DNA of 64,000 bases from Clavulina sp. PMI_390 (Eukaryota; Basidiomycota; Agaricomycetes; Cantharellales; Hydnaceae). Location: NCBI GenBank assembly GCA_015039315.1, contig WIDE01000046.1, forward strand, positions 66,982-130,981, in the 5' to 3' direction. The notes beneath the pieces were generated by a model that saw nothing but the letters and a program-made list of their open reading frames with translations, was not told the DNA's origin and did no database searches. The position numbers and the translations under genes are program-made. Shown piece after piece: positions 25,386 to 41,552 of this stretch (within the stretch, counting starts at the first letter, position 1; every line of letters begins with the position of its first letter).

Positions 25386-26825
25386 TCAAATATAATGGTA
25401 ATCAATGAAGGCAATATAGTTGCCAAAACCGAGAGAACAAACCACGAATTCAACGGCGGGGAACTCCTCCCTCAAGTCTCCCTCGAGTGATGAACAAGAA
25501 TGAGGAATGGTGAGTTGGAGGATCTTCCGCTTCGTCAACAAGCTTCTAAGTGCGTACTCCAAACGTAAAGGCCAGCTTGAATTTTCATTCTTTGGCGTAG
25601 AATTATTCTCTACGGTGAATTCCAGAACCTTGAGCCCTGGAAACCCGGGTTCCCGTTTAATAGCCAGAACAATATGCAGAAACGTCAATTCTAGTAACGT
25701 AGATCGGCGCATTTTAACTCTGATTGTGTGTATCAATGGTGCTTGTGGGCTCTACGGAGAAGGTGGGCGGGGGTGAACGCAGTTCGTCGGTACATATGCT
25801 TGCGGATGAGATGGGGAAGACTCTCTTACCATAGCCTCCAAATAAGATGCATCAACTTTTTCGCCAGGATCCATGTTCGACTGATGATTGATGACGAGGA
25901 TCTCTAAACTTGGCATGTCGAATAATGCAAGGTATTCGCGCGCCGCATTGGCATCAGCCTCTTGTCGTCTCAGAACCAATGTAAAGCTTGTGATAGAGCT
26001 GAGAAGAAGACGTGCACATTTCTGATTCACGTATTTGATATCGCACGGGTCCACAGTGAGGTGCGTGATGGCAGGACGGCTTGAGGTTGACACCGTTGCA
26101 GAACGCAAATGTGAAGGGAAGAAGTGCTCGATGAGGACAGGAGGAAGGACATCACGACGCGAGCAGGGTGGTGCAGTGATTTCCAGATGGCTTGTATAAG
26201 GGTATGAACCTTTTGGATTAATATCTGCCCCTTTGAGCCACAGACTTCGCAGCTCTGGAGCTTTGGATGCTGGAAGCGTCTGCATGAAATCTGAAATTTG
26301 ACCCCACGCATCCTGATACTTGTAGGTCAGCACCTGGAGACGCCACAATCCGGGCCCTAGAAGGACGGCATGAAGATCCTTCCTCTCATTAGGAGGTAGA
26401 GGATTGCGGAGAGACGTGCAATCAATGCATAGAGTCCCCCAACGAGGTCGAGTCTTGTCGAGTATGCGCATGAAATTAGTAAGGGCTTCGTGTTTCTTTG
26501 GCTCGCTAAAAGATAGAGCCGCCCTATAGCGGGGCGAGCCCCCATGCAAGATCTTCGTCACTGCAGGACTATTTTCGAATCGCACCGTCAATAATGACTG
26601 GCCAGCGCGCAAACACCAAAGCTCCAGCAATTCGTTAGGCCAGGTGTCCCAACATGCTTCGGTGAACAGCCAACAACATCTCGCAGCGATGAACCGCCAA
26701 CGGGAAGACACTTCACATAAACGTAGGGTGGCCAGATGATCGCATGCGTCACTGACGGATCGGAAGGTCTCCCTCAACAGCTCAGTGGGAAGGTCGTCTA
26801 TCGATAGCGGTGCACGAAGTGCCAT
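25386..26825 (-). CDS. F-box protein, copy 3 of local family
   Basis: Exons 26825-25830 and 25751-25386 joined by a phase-0 GTAAGA intron, 453 residues. The start at MALRAPLSIDDLPTELL places the F-box at the N-terminus as in the paralogues; a longer in-frame start 33 codons upstream is less likely. Family hallmarks are CCWLFTEACWDTWPNELLELW, cut here by one diverged position, and LRAGQSLLTVRF. Exon 2 opens SPQAPLIHTIRVKMR, equivalent to the exon 2 start of copies 1 and 2. The C-terminus (VEFVVCSLGFGNY) lacks the GVDV ending of the others. Predicted Skp1-binding SCF adaptor; target unknown. Confidence 0.84.
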
Positions 26826-27474
26826 AAGCAAATATAGCCTGCAAGGTGCGATGTATTTTGGAGAGAAGGTTCGTTGAGTGTTTGGGAACGGCGGCTGGAG
26901 AACAACTGGCTCTAACGCAGGCAAACAGCGATCACAGGAAATGCAAAAGATATTTCACAGATCTGCCAGTGTCAAGCGTGCAACAGTCAGCCATGTCGTA
27001 TTCCAATGGGCACCCAAACGCATCTGGTAATCATGCGAGGTCGCGGTGAGTTAGGACTACAAGGGAAAGGCACGGAAATCAGGATTGATGTAACAGTGGT
27101 ATCTTTGATCATTGGGCAAGAAAGTATGGAAGAGGGGCGGAGGATGCATAACGTGTCCAGCATGAGCCTAAACTAGTGCTGAACGCTTTTTGAACCAAGC
27201 AGTCAGAGCACAGTCGTCTATATAGGTGAGCAAGTGAGGCAAAGGATAAGAGGAAGAGAAATGAAGGAAGGAAACAAAACGAGAAGCATGCCCGGAAGTG
27301 ACTGAATACAGGGAGGTTTGAACTAGAAACGCGGAGTGGGGGGAGCAGCGATCCGTGTATGGGCATGAAGCCTACAGGTTAAACGATGAAGATTTAGCGT
27401 ACACTAATGATCAAGATAGATACGAAGGAGAAAGATTGTCTTTGAGAACAAGGGACAGCAAACACAACGGGTGA
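26826..27474. other. Intergenic
   Basis: Between an F-box gene and the end of the SNF1 gene. Holds the SNF1 3' untranslated region. No gene is seen. Confidence 0.4.
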
Positions 27475-30980
<3,506 letters not shown>

Positions 30981-31252
30981 TGTGATGTGCTCAGCGCCAG
31001 AGTGGGCGTGTGTGCAGTGCAGGCCCTAGCTGAGAAGTCGGCGCCGTTGCAGTCGGCGAAGAGACAAGTGGAGAGCAATATATGGCCCCGTTTACTCCTC
31101 TTTGTTGATCCCGACGTACCAGTTGCATCATCACGCGCAGTGACGACAATCAGCCCGAATCACCCCCTTTCCTCCCAACTACACTCAAGCAACAAACACG
31201 TCCTAAACACGCTTCGTTCTTCCTGTTTCTCTCCCAACATCTTTCATGGAAT
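30981..31252. promoter_or_regulatory. Divergent promoter between SNF1 and hydrolase genes
   Basis: 272 bp separates the two opposite start codons, so both promoters must sit here or overlap. It has pyrimidine tracts typical of fungal promoters. No specific operator was identified. Confidence 0.4.
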
Positions 31253-33324
31253 ATGATCGGCGATAGCATCCCAGAGGTTCTCCTAATCAGGGTACCTATG
31301 TTCACGTGCCAGGTCCCCCTTGTAGCCCCTCAGCACTAACACTATTCAACTATAAATCTTTTTCTCGTTGGCGAATATCACCGATATAAGGCTTCAGTCT
31401 TGGGCCTAAGAGCATTGACACCCTTGAGCTTTGTGATCACCATCGTGACTGCGCTCCTCCTTTCTCCTTATGGCGCCTCATGGGGAAAGCTCCCAGTCTG
31501 GTTACCCTATGTTAGCGCATACTGCCTGCTCGAGTGTCTCTTCTATATTGGCTTGGATGTACCGGCCAAAAGTGCTGCTGCTCGAGTGAGTCAATTTCAT
31601 ATCAGAACCAGCACACACACCCCTTGAGTTGTTCGCTTCATAGCTTGTGGCTAATCCACCAAGATATTCGCGTCCAGAGAGAGAGCGTTTGCTTGAGAAA
31701 TGCCTCACGACCCTTAATGATGCCGAGTCCTTTATCCGAGGATGGTTCTATGGGGCTCCGATCGAGCGGCTGCGGAGAGAAAATATCCGCGACTGGTTGA
31801 CGATCGTCACATTCGGCATGCATGACCCGCCACTCGACCAAGTTACTGAATGGGGAGAGGAGTCCGACCACTATATAGACCTGCTAGAACAAGCATGTTC
31901 ACACCCTTTCCCTCCAGGGAGGGCAGAAGACTTGCCATTTATGCGGTTGACGCTTGACGCTGTCCATGTAACCTCACGACCTTTGCTCTGGTATCTTGTA
32001 AGTGGTTCACCTAGCTGTCATATCCAACTGCCTCCCTCACTTATGACCTATTAACCGGTCCGCATATATTGCCACCTCCTAAAGATCGTTTTGGGCATTG
32101 ATACGGTTACCCATCTCTCTCTGCGGTTTGCGGGTTTACACCACTATCCCACTCGCGGCTTGTTCCGTAGTTTCCCTCCTCAGCCGCTAACACTTTTCAC
32201 GCGATGCCGATCTCCCAGCCCCAATCTCTCCTACTGGTATAGACCCCATAGATCACCGAACAAGGACCCTATTGTCCTTATGCATGGAATCGGCGTACGT
32301 TTCTCAGCTGCTCCCTATCATCGATCCGGACACCATTACTTACGTGAGGCGCCAATATTCATAGATCGGTCTTTTTGCCTATATCTCTCTCCTCCGCGAC
32401 ATCGTCCGTGCCGATCCTGATCGTGGGCTAGTCGTTGTTGAAATCCTTCCCGTCAGCATGCGCATCATGCTCCCCTTCTCGCGTCCCCTCTTCTCTCCTC
32501 GTGCATTCTGCGAAGATCTCATCACGATTTTGGAGCATCATTCATTCATATACCCCCCCTCAGTCACCGCTTACTCAAGTACCCATACCAACAGCATCAC
32601 TATTATCGGCCATTCCTTTGGAACATTCCTAGCAGGGCACATTCTTCGGCATCCTGCATTTTCGCATTCATTCTCGCCTTCGCTTCCACCATCACCATTA
32701 TCCGCCTCAGCAACTTCCGTCATTTCGATATCAAAGCTCATCCTGCTGGACCCTATTCCCTTCCTTCTTTTCCACCCTGCTCTAGTCCACAACTTTGTCT
32801 ATCGGGTCCCAGGCGCATGGAAAGCAAACGAGTGGATGATCTGGTACTTCACCAGTCGAGATGTAAGTGTCGCAGCTCTTTTAGCGCGAGGCTTTTTCTG
32901 GGCCGGAGGCGTCATGTGGAAAGAAGACATACTTCCAGATGGAGACGCCGAGGTGGGGGATGTTCTAGCAAAGAAGACGGATATGAAGACCCTGGTGGTA
33001 TTGGCCGGCCGAGACCAGATTATTGCGACGCCTCTCGTGTGGTCGTACCTCACGAATGGAGCGGCGCTTGAGCTTCCTGATTCTGGAAGCATTGCATCCT
33101 CTAGCGCCACTCAGACCGCTGGCTTATTATCGTCGTTCAACGATGGGGAGTCCATACAGTGGGTTGATCACTCCACGGACCCTACCGAGGTGGGGCCTGG
33201 TCCATCCGCCCAGCACCAGCCAACGTTGAAGGTAGTTATGCATCACGGGTTGGACCATGCGCAGTTGCTGTTGAGTCGGAAGAGTTATGGCGTGGTGGTG
33301 GACTTGTTGCAGGCAGATGATTAG
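31253..33324 (+). CDS. Membrane-anchored alpha/beta hydrolase
   Basis: The best start is an ATG at 31253 in a 13-codon first exon (31253-31291), spliced over a 99-nt intron to 31391; without it the frame has no ATG before the membrane segment. The next exon encodes a hydrophobic segment around LSFVITIVTALLLSPYG, then the exons starting VANPPRYSRPERER and IDTVTHLSLRF. IVLMHGIG is the oxyanion strand of the alpha/beta hydrolase fold. TIIGHSFGTFLAG is the nucleophile elbow (GHSFG, Ser nucleophile). LVVLAGRDQII supplies the acid Asp and HHGLDHAQLL the catalytic His. The whole triad is present. It resembles the fungal AB-hydrolase family of esterase/lipase-like membrane proteins; the substrate is unknown. 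Confidence 0.8.
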
Positions 33325-33764
33325 GCAGTCAGGATATCAACTTGAAGAACAACGGACATATACATGTAGTTAGCCTTGCCCCAGAACTATACAATTACAT
33401 CATTAATGGAAGATCTTCGACCATCGTCACCAAAGTTGGCAGGTGCTTCGCAGGACGAATGGGCCGATCGTCTCGTGCCTCACTGTGGGAACATTCGCGC
33501 CTCTCTGCACATCTCGACGGAAAGACTTCGAGTTGAACCAAGATTACCCTCTCTGAAAGGTCCCAACGAGAAGCGGTCTCCGCATAATCCTGGTAGATCG
33601 ACGAGGTCATCTCGCCCGTGGTTTACCCGTGAGTATTACGTTTACTTTCCGCCATGGGACGCCAACATCAAGATTCACGGATTCACCGACTCATTCAGGC
33701 CTTTACCAGCCGATAGCAGTAGTATAGCTCAAAGAGCGTTCAATTATCGTCATATCTACGCGTA
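33325..33764. other. Intergenic
   Basis: A 129-codon open frame (33376-33765) has no ATG at its start and no recognisable motif; I do not call it a gene. Promoter of the next F-box gene lies here. Confidence 0.4.
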
Positions 33765-35184
33765 ATGACCCCAAGTCCAATCGACTCGGCTCACGACATG
33801 ACTCCACTCGCATCCATTGACAATCTCCCAGTCGAGGTCATGCTCAAAATCTTCTACCTTACAACATCTCCACCAAGCCACCCTTGTACAATGCACCTGT
33901 CCCAGGTCTCTTCGCGCTGGCGATCTATCATACTGCAATGCCAGGACTTGTTCACTGAAGGCTTGTGGGCGCAATGGCCAGCCGAGCTGCTCGATCTTTG
34001 GTGCTCCCGAGCTGGGACGCTCCCGCTCATCGTTTCCTTTGAGACTTCTCGGGCGATAAATCGGCTTCGCTCATCATGCGAGGTGAAGGACGGAGCAGAT
34101 GCCGAAAGGGTCATTGACCCAATCGCCTCTAAATTCACTGATGTCCTCTTGGCGACTCGCCCGAAATGGGGGTCTTTGTCACTCGACCTCAACGTCGTGC
34201 TATGGACGTCATCAGACGAGATTGTATCGGTATGCAAACTTGTCTTCAGTGACGACTTTCCACACCTACATCGCTTGGTGTGCGACGGGCCGCGGTCACG
34301 GTTGCCGATCCAACTTCCCAACTTTCGAGCTCCTATGTTGCAAGCTTTGCTACTCGACAAAGTCGAGATCAATCGAGAGGCTGTCTTTCCCAAGCTCAGC
34401 CTCACGTCTTGTTCAGTCACATTAGGAAGTGGCGGAAACCTGAGTTTGTTGCCAATGCTACTTCGGAACGCAGACCCAACAAGCGATCCGAAATATTTCA
34501 AGTTTATGGACGAGCTACAGGCTATTGTTCACCTTGTTCTGGATGTTAGGCACCTTCATGGTTCCACCTCCACTTGGCATACCTTATGTCTCCCGAACCT
34601 TCAAAAGCTCACTCTTACATCCCTTTGGGGGGCTTTTTCAGAGTGGGTAGCTGAAAAATTTGTGTCTCTTCTTGAGCTACCACACCTCGAGACATTCGAG
34701 CTAGAGTGTGCCTCACAGTCACAGTATAGAAAAGATCAAATTCGCCACATTCTTCGGGGAATCGTATGTAAAGTTCATGTTGCAAAGCAGGTAACAATAT
34801 CACTCACCAAGATTCCAGGGCCGCCAATCACCATCTATCTCAGCTCTCCATATGCGAATAGGTTGTCTACCTGCACGGGCTGCTCTGTCTGCCGTCCGCG
34901 CAGTATTATGTGACAAAACTTTGCTCCCTTCGCTCAGTAGTTTTGAGCTCTCGCTTCATGAAAAATTCTATCCAGATATCGTAGGGAGCGATATCAATAG
35001 GGTGTGGGTTTCTAAGTGGGCAAAGAAGTTTGAGTCCAAACTACTGCGCTTGGTGGTCTCGCGCAAACTTCAACGAGTAATCGTACCATTCCTCTCCGAG
35101 CAGCTAGTGGATCACCTATGGATATCCTGTGGGGTTCACATATCGGTGCGTTCGGTAATCATAGACATATCATTCTTGCGCTGA
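33765..35184 (+). CDS. F-box protein, copy 4 of local family
   Basis: Exons 33765-34763 and 34819-35184 joined by a phase-0 GTATGT intron, about 454 residues. F-box: IDNLPVEVMLKIFYLTTSP, with LSQVSSRWRSIILQCQDLF and then EGLWAQWPAELLDLWCSRAG. LLATRPKWGSLSLDL corresponds to TRPNWGxLCIDF in copies 1 and 2. The C-terminal exon (VSRKLQRVIVPFLSEQLVDH) aligns with VSRRRKIVGIVMP of copy 2. It lies on the strand opposite to copies 1-3. An alternative donor GTGCGT near the end means the last residues are uncertain. Predicted SCF adaptor. Confidence 0.84.
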
Positions 35185-36690
35185 TCCCCATTCGTTGTCG
35201 GGCACTCTCAGGTTTTGCGTTACGTTTGGGCGCCATCGGCAATCATCTCTCTATCCCGTATCGAATGGAGTCAGGGGGATTTAGACGCGGAGGCTCTATA
35301 TGATCTCAGTGCGATTTTTAGTAGCCCAAATATTCACAAAACACTTTCGTTACCGACCTAATGGCTGCTCAGATGGGGGTCATACAATATAATGTCCAGT
35401 GCAAGATCAAGCGCTCAACGATTGTTGGATATTCCATCTAACATAGAATTTCTTCCCTGTGTGATGGAGCTTTGCTACCACCTGAGGAGAAAGGAAGAGA
35501 TCGTATTGATATCGAGGATCGGTAGCGGCGGCAAGCGCCTGGTCCCCGACTGTTGAGGCCGATGGAATCATCCTTTGAGAGCAATAACGACCCCTCACTC
35601 ACAAGTCATACTAAGAAGCTAAAAATATTCACTCTATATTCATTAGCTCTATGAATGTGATATCAACGTCTCATGTTCAACCGTGACACTGTAATACGAA
35701 GCCGGTTCATGAATCGGACTCACTGTACTTGATAAACTCTCCCCCCTTTCGACTCACCCAAAGCGGAATAACCACCTCCAGTTATTCCATCCCGCCTGTC
35801 GCCATGCCACTAGAATATGGGTCTTTGGGCGCGCCTTTACAGTCATGGGAACCAAGAGGCGGCGGCCCAGCCCATTTGAAGACGAATGGTATGCCGATTC
35901 GCCGTCTCCAATTTTGAAAGGTTACGGAAAACTTAAAATATAAATAGAGTGCCATTTCTCTGTTCGCCTCTCTTTGCGTTTTGCGAGTCGCTTATGGAAG
36001 AGCTTCGATTACCTTGAACCTTGGCGGCAGTGAGCCAAACTTCCTTCTTGTGCTTTAGAAGTCAGATCATCAGCATCGCGCGTTATCCGCTTAATTACTC
36101 GACTTCCTCAAAGAACATCAATGTGTTGTGGCCTGGTGACACAGTTTAGACAGATGCGCATTGCTCGGGATGCAGCCTATGCCGCTAATTCTTCTATCAA
36201 GTAATAAGGTACAGTACGAAAGCTCATCGGAAAGCCTATTCCAGATATTAGTAGCGGCGGTCTTGGTAGTGGCATAGTGAACGGATGCTGAGGTTCGCAG
36301 CCCGATTGTCCGAAGGAACGCTGTTCAGATCTGGAGGCAACGCTCCATAGAATCTTCCAGCCAATCAAAAACGCGGATGGCGTTACGTGGGAGCTGTCCA
36401 TATTTCCGAAAATCACTATTGTTAATCCCGAACGCCGAAACCCCAGCACCTACAAAACCCTCCTATTCAGTCGGGGACACTGAAGTGCTGGCCAAACAAA
36501 TTCTTTCTCATTGTCAAGCCAACGGTGACCATAAAATGGTCACCAACGTCCTGATTGTGTTCTCATCGACTTGAGTCTAGCTACACTCAAGAAGAGCTGA
36601 AGTGCACTGGCCCGTTTATCGAGCGTGATACATGGTGACGAAACTCCATCTTTAGCAAACATCACCCCATCTAGACTTTATTCTTATCAG
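35185..36690. other. 1.5 kb intergenic region
   Basis: No exon chain or family similarity is visible in either strand. It separates two same-strand F-box genes. Confidence 0.45.
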
Positions 36691-38102
36691 ATGAATCATG
36701 GCCAAATCCAATTCGATCATGACCCAGAGGGGCATGTGTACATGCCAGATGGTTTTCACACCACAAACATTGACACTCTTCCCGTTGAGATCCTGATGGA
36801 AATCTTTCAAGACGTGGCCACACCTTCAGATCACAGCTGTATCATTGCTCTATCTCACGTATCCTCGTGGTGGAGAAATACTGTGCTGGCATGTCAAAGG
36901 TTATTTACCGAGGCCCTGTGGGGGAGCTGGCCAACTGAGCTCCTGGAGCTTTGGTGTGTCCGTTCTGGGAACCTGCCGTTGACCATCCGCTTTGAAGGTC
37001 CCCAAGCTGTACAGAGGCTTCTGCTCTCCTACGAAGTTAGCGCCGGCTACGGGGATGGAATGCAAGCCGTTCCCTTCTATTCGATTTTCAATCGCATCCT
37101 TTTCGCCACTCGACCAAGATGGGGGCATCTGTTTCTCAACGCGGGAAAATTGAGATGGTCCACTCAGGGAGACCTGATAGCTCACTTTCTTCTTGCTCCT
37201 GCAATGCCACAGCTTCGCTCCTTTGTGTGCCAACTGTGGCGAGCAGGGAGTATCCTTCCCATATTCAATGCACCAGAACTACAAGAGATGCGTTTAAGAG
37301 GATTCCAAATCAATCCCGTTTCCGAATTCCCTCGGTTGACTTGCTTTGGAATGGCAGTTCATTGGAATACTAGCGGTTTATTCGCACAACAGCTTCAAAT
37401 TGCTCCTAAGGCATCCAACATCATCCCAAGTATGATAGCGGTGCTACCTTCCATTTCCCACCTTGTTTTGGACCTCAGAGATCTCGACGGTGCCGATTCC
37501 CGATGGCGGCCCGTGTCTTTTCCTTCTGCCCAAACATTTACTCTCTCGACATCACGCCCTACTCCCGGCTCGGCTGCTAGAGAGTGCATCTCACTGCTTG
37601 AGTTGCCGAACCTGGTTACTTTTGAGCTCGTTCGCAGCTCACGAATCGATTTTGCAAAATACGAGGTCCTTGAGATTCTTCAGATTATGGTATGTTCGAC
37701 CAGCTTGCTCCCCTGATGATTACTGTCTCAATAGGAGACTATAATATTGCTGCTCAGGATGATAAAGCTCCGCTGGTTACTAACTTCAAGATGCGACTTG
37801 GTTGTAAACCTGTATTAGCTGCACTGTCCGCCGTCCAGGCACTGTTGTGGGATGGCGTCTTTCCCTCACTCAACACATTCGAACTGCATCTTGGTCAAAG
37901 TTTCCGTTGGGATAGTTCGTACCATCGTATGATATCAAGGTGGCCGGGGAAGAGAGCTCGCAAATTCGAAGCGCATCTATTTGAGCTTGTCGCATCGCGT
38001 AATCTGCAGCGGATTGTGGTGCCATTTCAGTCTCTGTGGCTGGTAGAACATTTTTCCAAGGATGTTGGGGTAGATGTTTCGGTAAGAATTGGCCATAACT
38101 AG
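36691..38102 (+). CDS. F-box protein, copy 5 of local family
   Basis: Exons 36691-37689 and 37758-38102, phase-0 GTATGT intron, about 447 residues. The ATG at 36691 is the first ATG in frame; the open frame reaches further upstream only through a GTG. The F-box is IDTLPVEILMEIFQDVATP after a 38-residue leader, longer than in the paralogues; MPDGF at 36742 is an alternative start. Hallmarks: RLFTEALWGSWPTELLELWC and TRPRWGHLFL. Exon 2 carries ALSAVQALLWDGVFPSLNTF, close to ALSAVRAVLCDKTLLPSLSS in copy 4, so copies 4 and 5 are nearest relatives. Ends GVDVSVRIGHN. Predicted SCF adaptor. Confidence 0.84.
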
Positions 38103-38510
38103 ACTATTTCATTGGCTCATTGGTTAGTGACTCGCCCATGGTCAGGCACTATTTACGATCAACACCCATCGTCCAGCCGCAATTCGCCCTTGGGTGCGTT
38201 ACAAAGTGGCTGGGATGGCGGACTCGGAATGCGATGATTATCAATTGGAGTACCTGTTCTCATAGTTGTTGGATGGCCGTTGATATACCAAAGAAATTCG
38301 AGTCCCGCAGAGTGGTCTGATGCTGCGCTTCGGAAGTATCGGACGATGGAAAATAGAGTGAGTCACTAGATCGTGAACAATGTTCCATTTCGATATCCAA
38401 GTTCTGCAGCACGCCATCCCAACTTTTTACCAGAACCTCAAACCGCCCATCAGCGAGCTACGCACTGGAGCTCTAAAGGACTGGCCGTCTAATCAGGACC
38501 CCTACTCGAT
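38103..38510. other. Intergenic
   Basis: Between the fifth F-box gene and the first cystathionine gamma-synthase gene. Nothing else is seen. Confidence 0.4.
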
Positions 38511-40870
38511 ATGCCGACCGCAATCGTCACAAAAGCCCGAGTACCGAACCCCGTCGGTGGAACGATCCCTGCCCACTCGCTTCACGGGATTTCGGTATCA
38601 CTCCCCAGCTGGGCAGACAACATCGCGTATGAAGAAGGCGATGCTAGAGTCATAGATAGGATCAAATCGGCGTACCCACGATTCACGATTCACTACCTCA
38701 TCAAGAAGGTAAGTTAGCCCCGGCTCTGAGTTTGTCGTGTCGGTCAAAAGATCTCATGTTCCGCGTTGATCAAGCTTGAGGCACATTGCGAACGCAAGTT
38801 TGGACGGCCCAATGAAAAGTGCCATCTCTATCCTTCTGCTACAGTCGCAGACGCGTGCCGGGATTTCATTCGTACGCAGTCGCCAGACCCTGTGCACCCC
38901 ATCGACGTCCGCATCGTTCGCTATACTATCCACCCACCAGAGGCGTTAAATCCTGCCATCCCCACCACTACAAACGCCTCGCCTCATCGGCCCTCGGTTG
39001 ACCTCCATATCGTGTTCGTGCTGCAGGAGAACGATCGTATTGCACGCTCCTTCTGGCAGCACGCAGGGGCTGGGATCTCCAGTAGGTTGGCAGAGTACTG
39101 CCTTGCTCTATTGGCTCTCTCCGACGTAGGCAATGTCCCCCCATCCCCCAAGCCAGCTGCGAGCCCCGTCATCACAAAACCTCGCCACCGCCACTATAGC
39201 TCCCTCCAAAAAGGCGTATCGTCGCCGAAGAGTCCCGTATCGCCTTCTCTTCAGGAGGAAGAAGATGTCGATGCTGCCTCGCAGGACTGGTCGCGTTTCA
39301 TTGAGGAGCGCTATGCCCGTAATCTTCCCTTCTCTGAGGCTCCCATGGCCAAACGCCAGCTGAGGCGCCGTATTGCTGGCGTGCTAGCCAAAGAAGCACA
39401 GGGACAACCGGAAACCCCAGAGGAGAAGAGTGCTGCAGTGACTGAGGATGATGTGTTCTTGTTCCCTTGTGGAATGAATGCGATTTGGAATTCGCACAAG
39501 GTGACGCTAGGTGCCAGTGTGGGTGGTGTGGAAACCCCTGGAAAGAGTATCTGTTTTGGGTGAGTTGTGTAAGACTCTAGCCTTCGCTCATCGACTTACG
39601 GCCCTTTGGTCTACCGTTGAACCCAGTTTCCCATACACAGACACACTGAAGATCTTGCAGAAATGGGGACCTGGATGCCACTTCTTTGGTCACGGACTTA
39701 CGTCCGACCTCCCTGCCCTTCGAGCTCTTCTATCTTCCACCAACTCCCCGTCCTCTATCTCGGATTCTCCGTCGGAGAGGATCACAGCTGTCTACTGCGA
39801 GTTCCCGTCCAACCCTCTATTGAGATCGCCCCCGCTGGTAGAGCTCCGTGAGCTTGCGAATGAATTTGGATTCATCATCGTTGTGGATGAGACGATTGGG
39901 AGCTTTGCAAACGTGGAGGTGCTCCCTCTAGCGGATATCGTCGTTAGCAGCCTCAGCAAGGTCTTCAGTGGAGAAGTCAATGTCTTGGGTGGAGCGTAAG
40001 TTAATCCAATTTTCCATCCCACGAATGCCAGTTATGCTAAAGATCCGTTCGCGGTCTTTCCTTCGCTATCCTACTCCTGTCGATAGTCTCGTCCTCAACC
40101 CAGCCGCCCCTCAATACCACCGCCTGAAGGCCTCGATTTCTCGTGTATACGAGGACAACTACTGGTTCGAAGACGCAGTATTCATGGAGCGTAACTCGCG
40201 AGACTATGCACCACGTGTGCTCAAGATGAACAAAAACACAGAGGCTCTGTGCGACTTCCTCAGAGGCAGGAGCCTTTTGGCGTTTGATAAAGGAGAAGGT
40301 GCTGAAGGCCTAAAGAAGGAGGACCTGGTAGTCACAAATGTCTATTATCCCAAATGGGAAACGAGGGAGAACTACGATGCGTGCCGGATCGGATCTGTGG
40401 AACAAGTTACTCGGTCGACCAGTCGAAGTGGGGTCACAACGAGGGCGGAGCCTGCAGGTAAGCTCAACCACAACTGCTGGCATTCGCAAGCTGGATTCTT
40501 CTGTTACTGTCATCTTGCAATCATGATGCTCATTGTTTCGCTCACAGGTTCCCAACCTGAGGGGGGTTTCGGCTCCCTTTTCACTGTCACTTTCACATCT
40601 GAGCTCGCATCATCCGTGTTTTATGATAATCTTCCTACTGAGAAGGGTCCCTCGCTTGGCACAAACTTCACCCTCGCTTCGCCCTACGCCATTCTCGCTC
40701 ACTATACCGAGCTTGACTGGGCTGCCGAATATGGAGTAGAGAGAACTTTGGTCCGGGTCAGTGTTGGCCTCGAGGAAGAGGAGGAACTCTTAGAATGGTT
40801 TTCTGAGGCTGTCAAAAGGGCTGAGGAGGCCTGCCGCAACGAGAAGGCGACCCAAGCGGGTTCGGCTTAA
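38511..40870 (+). CDS. STR2: Cystathionine gamma-synthase (Str2/met-7 type), tandem copy A
   Basis: Five exons: 38511-38708, 38775-39559, 39627-39995, 40087-40457 and 40548-40870, 681 residues. The N-terminus ([28 protein letters not shown]) is the extension specific to fungal cystathionine gamma-synthases. The fold-type I PLP core follows: [43 protein letters not shown], and [11 protein letters not shown] with the Lys that binds pyridoxal phosphate. The enzyme joins an activated homoserine ester to cysteine to give cystathionine in transsulfuration toward homocysteine and methionine. About 680 bp downstream lies a second, similar gene on the same strand. Copy A has an extra 90-nt intron after AEPAG that copy B lacks, and a longer insert before the GMNAIW segment. 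Confidence 0.92.
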
Positions 40871-41552
40871 CTCCAAGTGTGCGAGCCACGCCAATACTGC
40901 ATGATTTGGATTGCGGTGTCCGTTATCTTTGTTTTCCTCTCTTTCTATTCTCTCTTTTGTTTCATCATTGATTTCTTTCTTCACGAATACGCAAAGCATA
41001 GTCGCTCACGGACGATCCAACTCGTCGCATGCCTTCCTTCTTAGGCATGCACACACTGTACACCATGCAAGTTACTCGATAACCACTGTAGCTCAACTCT
41101 ACCCATCTCTCAAATATCATAATAAACTTTTCTGTTTTTCTGCTTGTGCAATGCTCTCGCAAGATCGAGCTTGGTTTGAGGAGGCGTGGGAATCTTATGA
41201 GAACTTTGCATTTGCCCATCGGTTTTGTTCGTTACCCAACTATGAACTTCACAACATGCAAGGGCCTTCTAACACCCACGCGACCACTAAAGCTTATTTG
41301 CTTTATTATTGCTCTTGGCTTAGAGTATCGCTTTCACGACGCGCGGATTACTCTCGGCGGCTGGCTCAAGGTTTGATTTCGGTGACAGCTCTCCTGCTGG
41401 CGGTCAGCCCTACCACATGATTTGCGGGAGCCACGAGGATGCAAGCCTACCAGTCCATTCCTCTCTCTAAACACATTCCGATACTTGGGTTGAGGTCTAC
41501 CTACTCGATCTGAACCCGCGGTAGCACATTCCTCAGAGCTTGCCCAATTCAA
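40871..41552. other. Intergenic between tandem gamma-synthase genes
   Basis: A CT-rich tract occurs at 40920-40980. Holds the 3' end of copy A and the promoter of copy B. No gene is seen. Confidence 0.45.

Noticed and set aside
33376..33765. 129-codon open frame before F-box copy 4
   Set aside because: No ATG at its beginning, no recognisable domain, and it runs right up to the next gene; may be a leader or chance.
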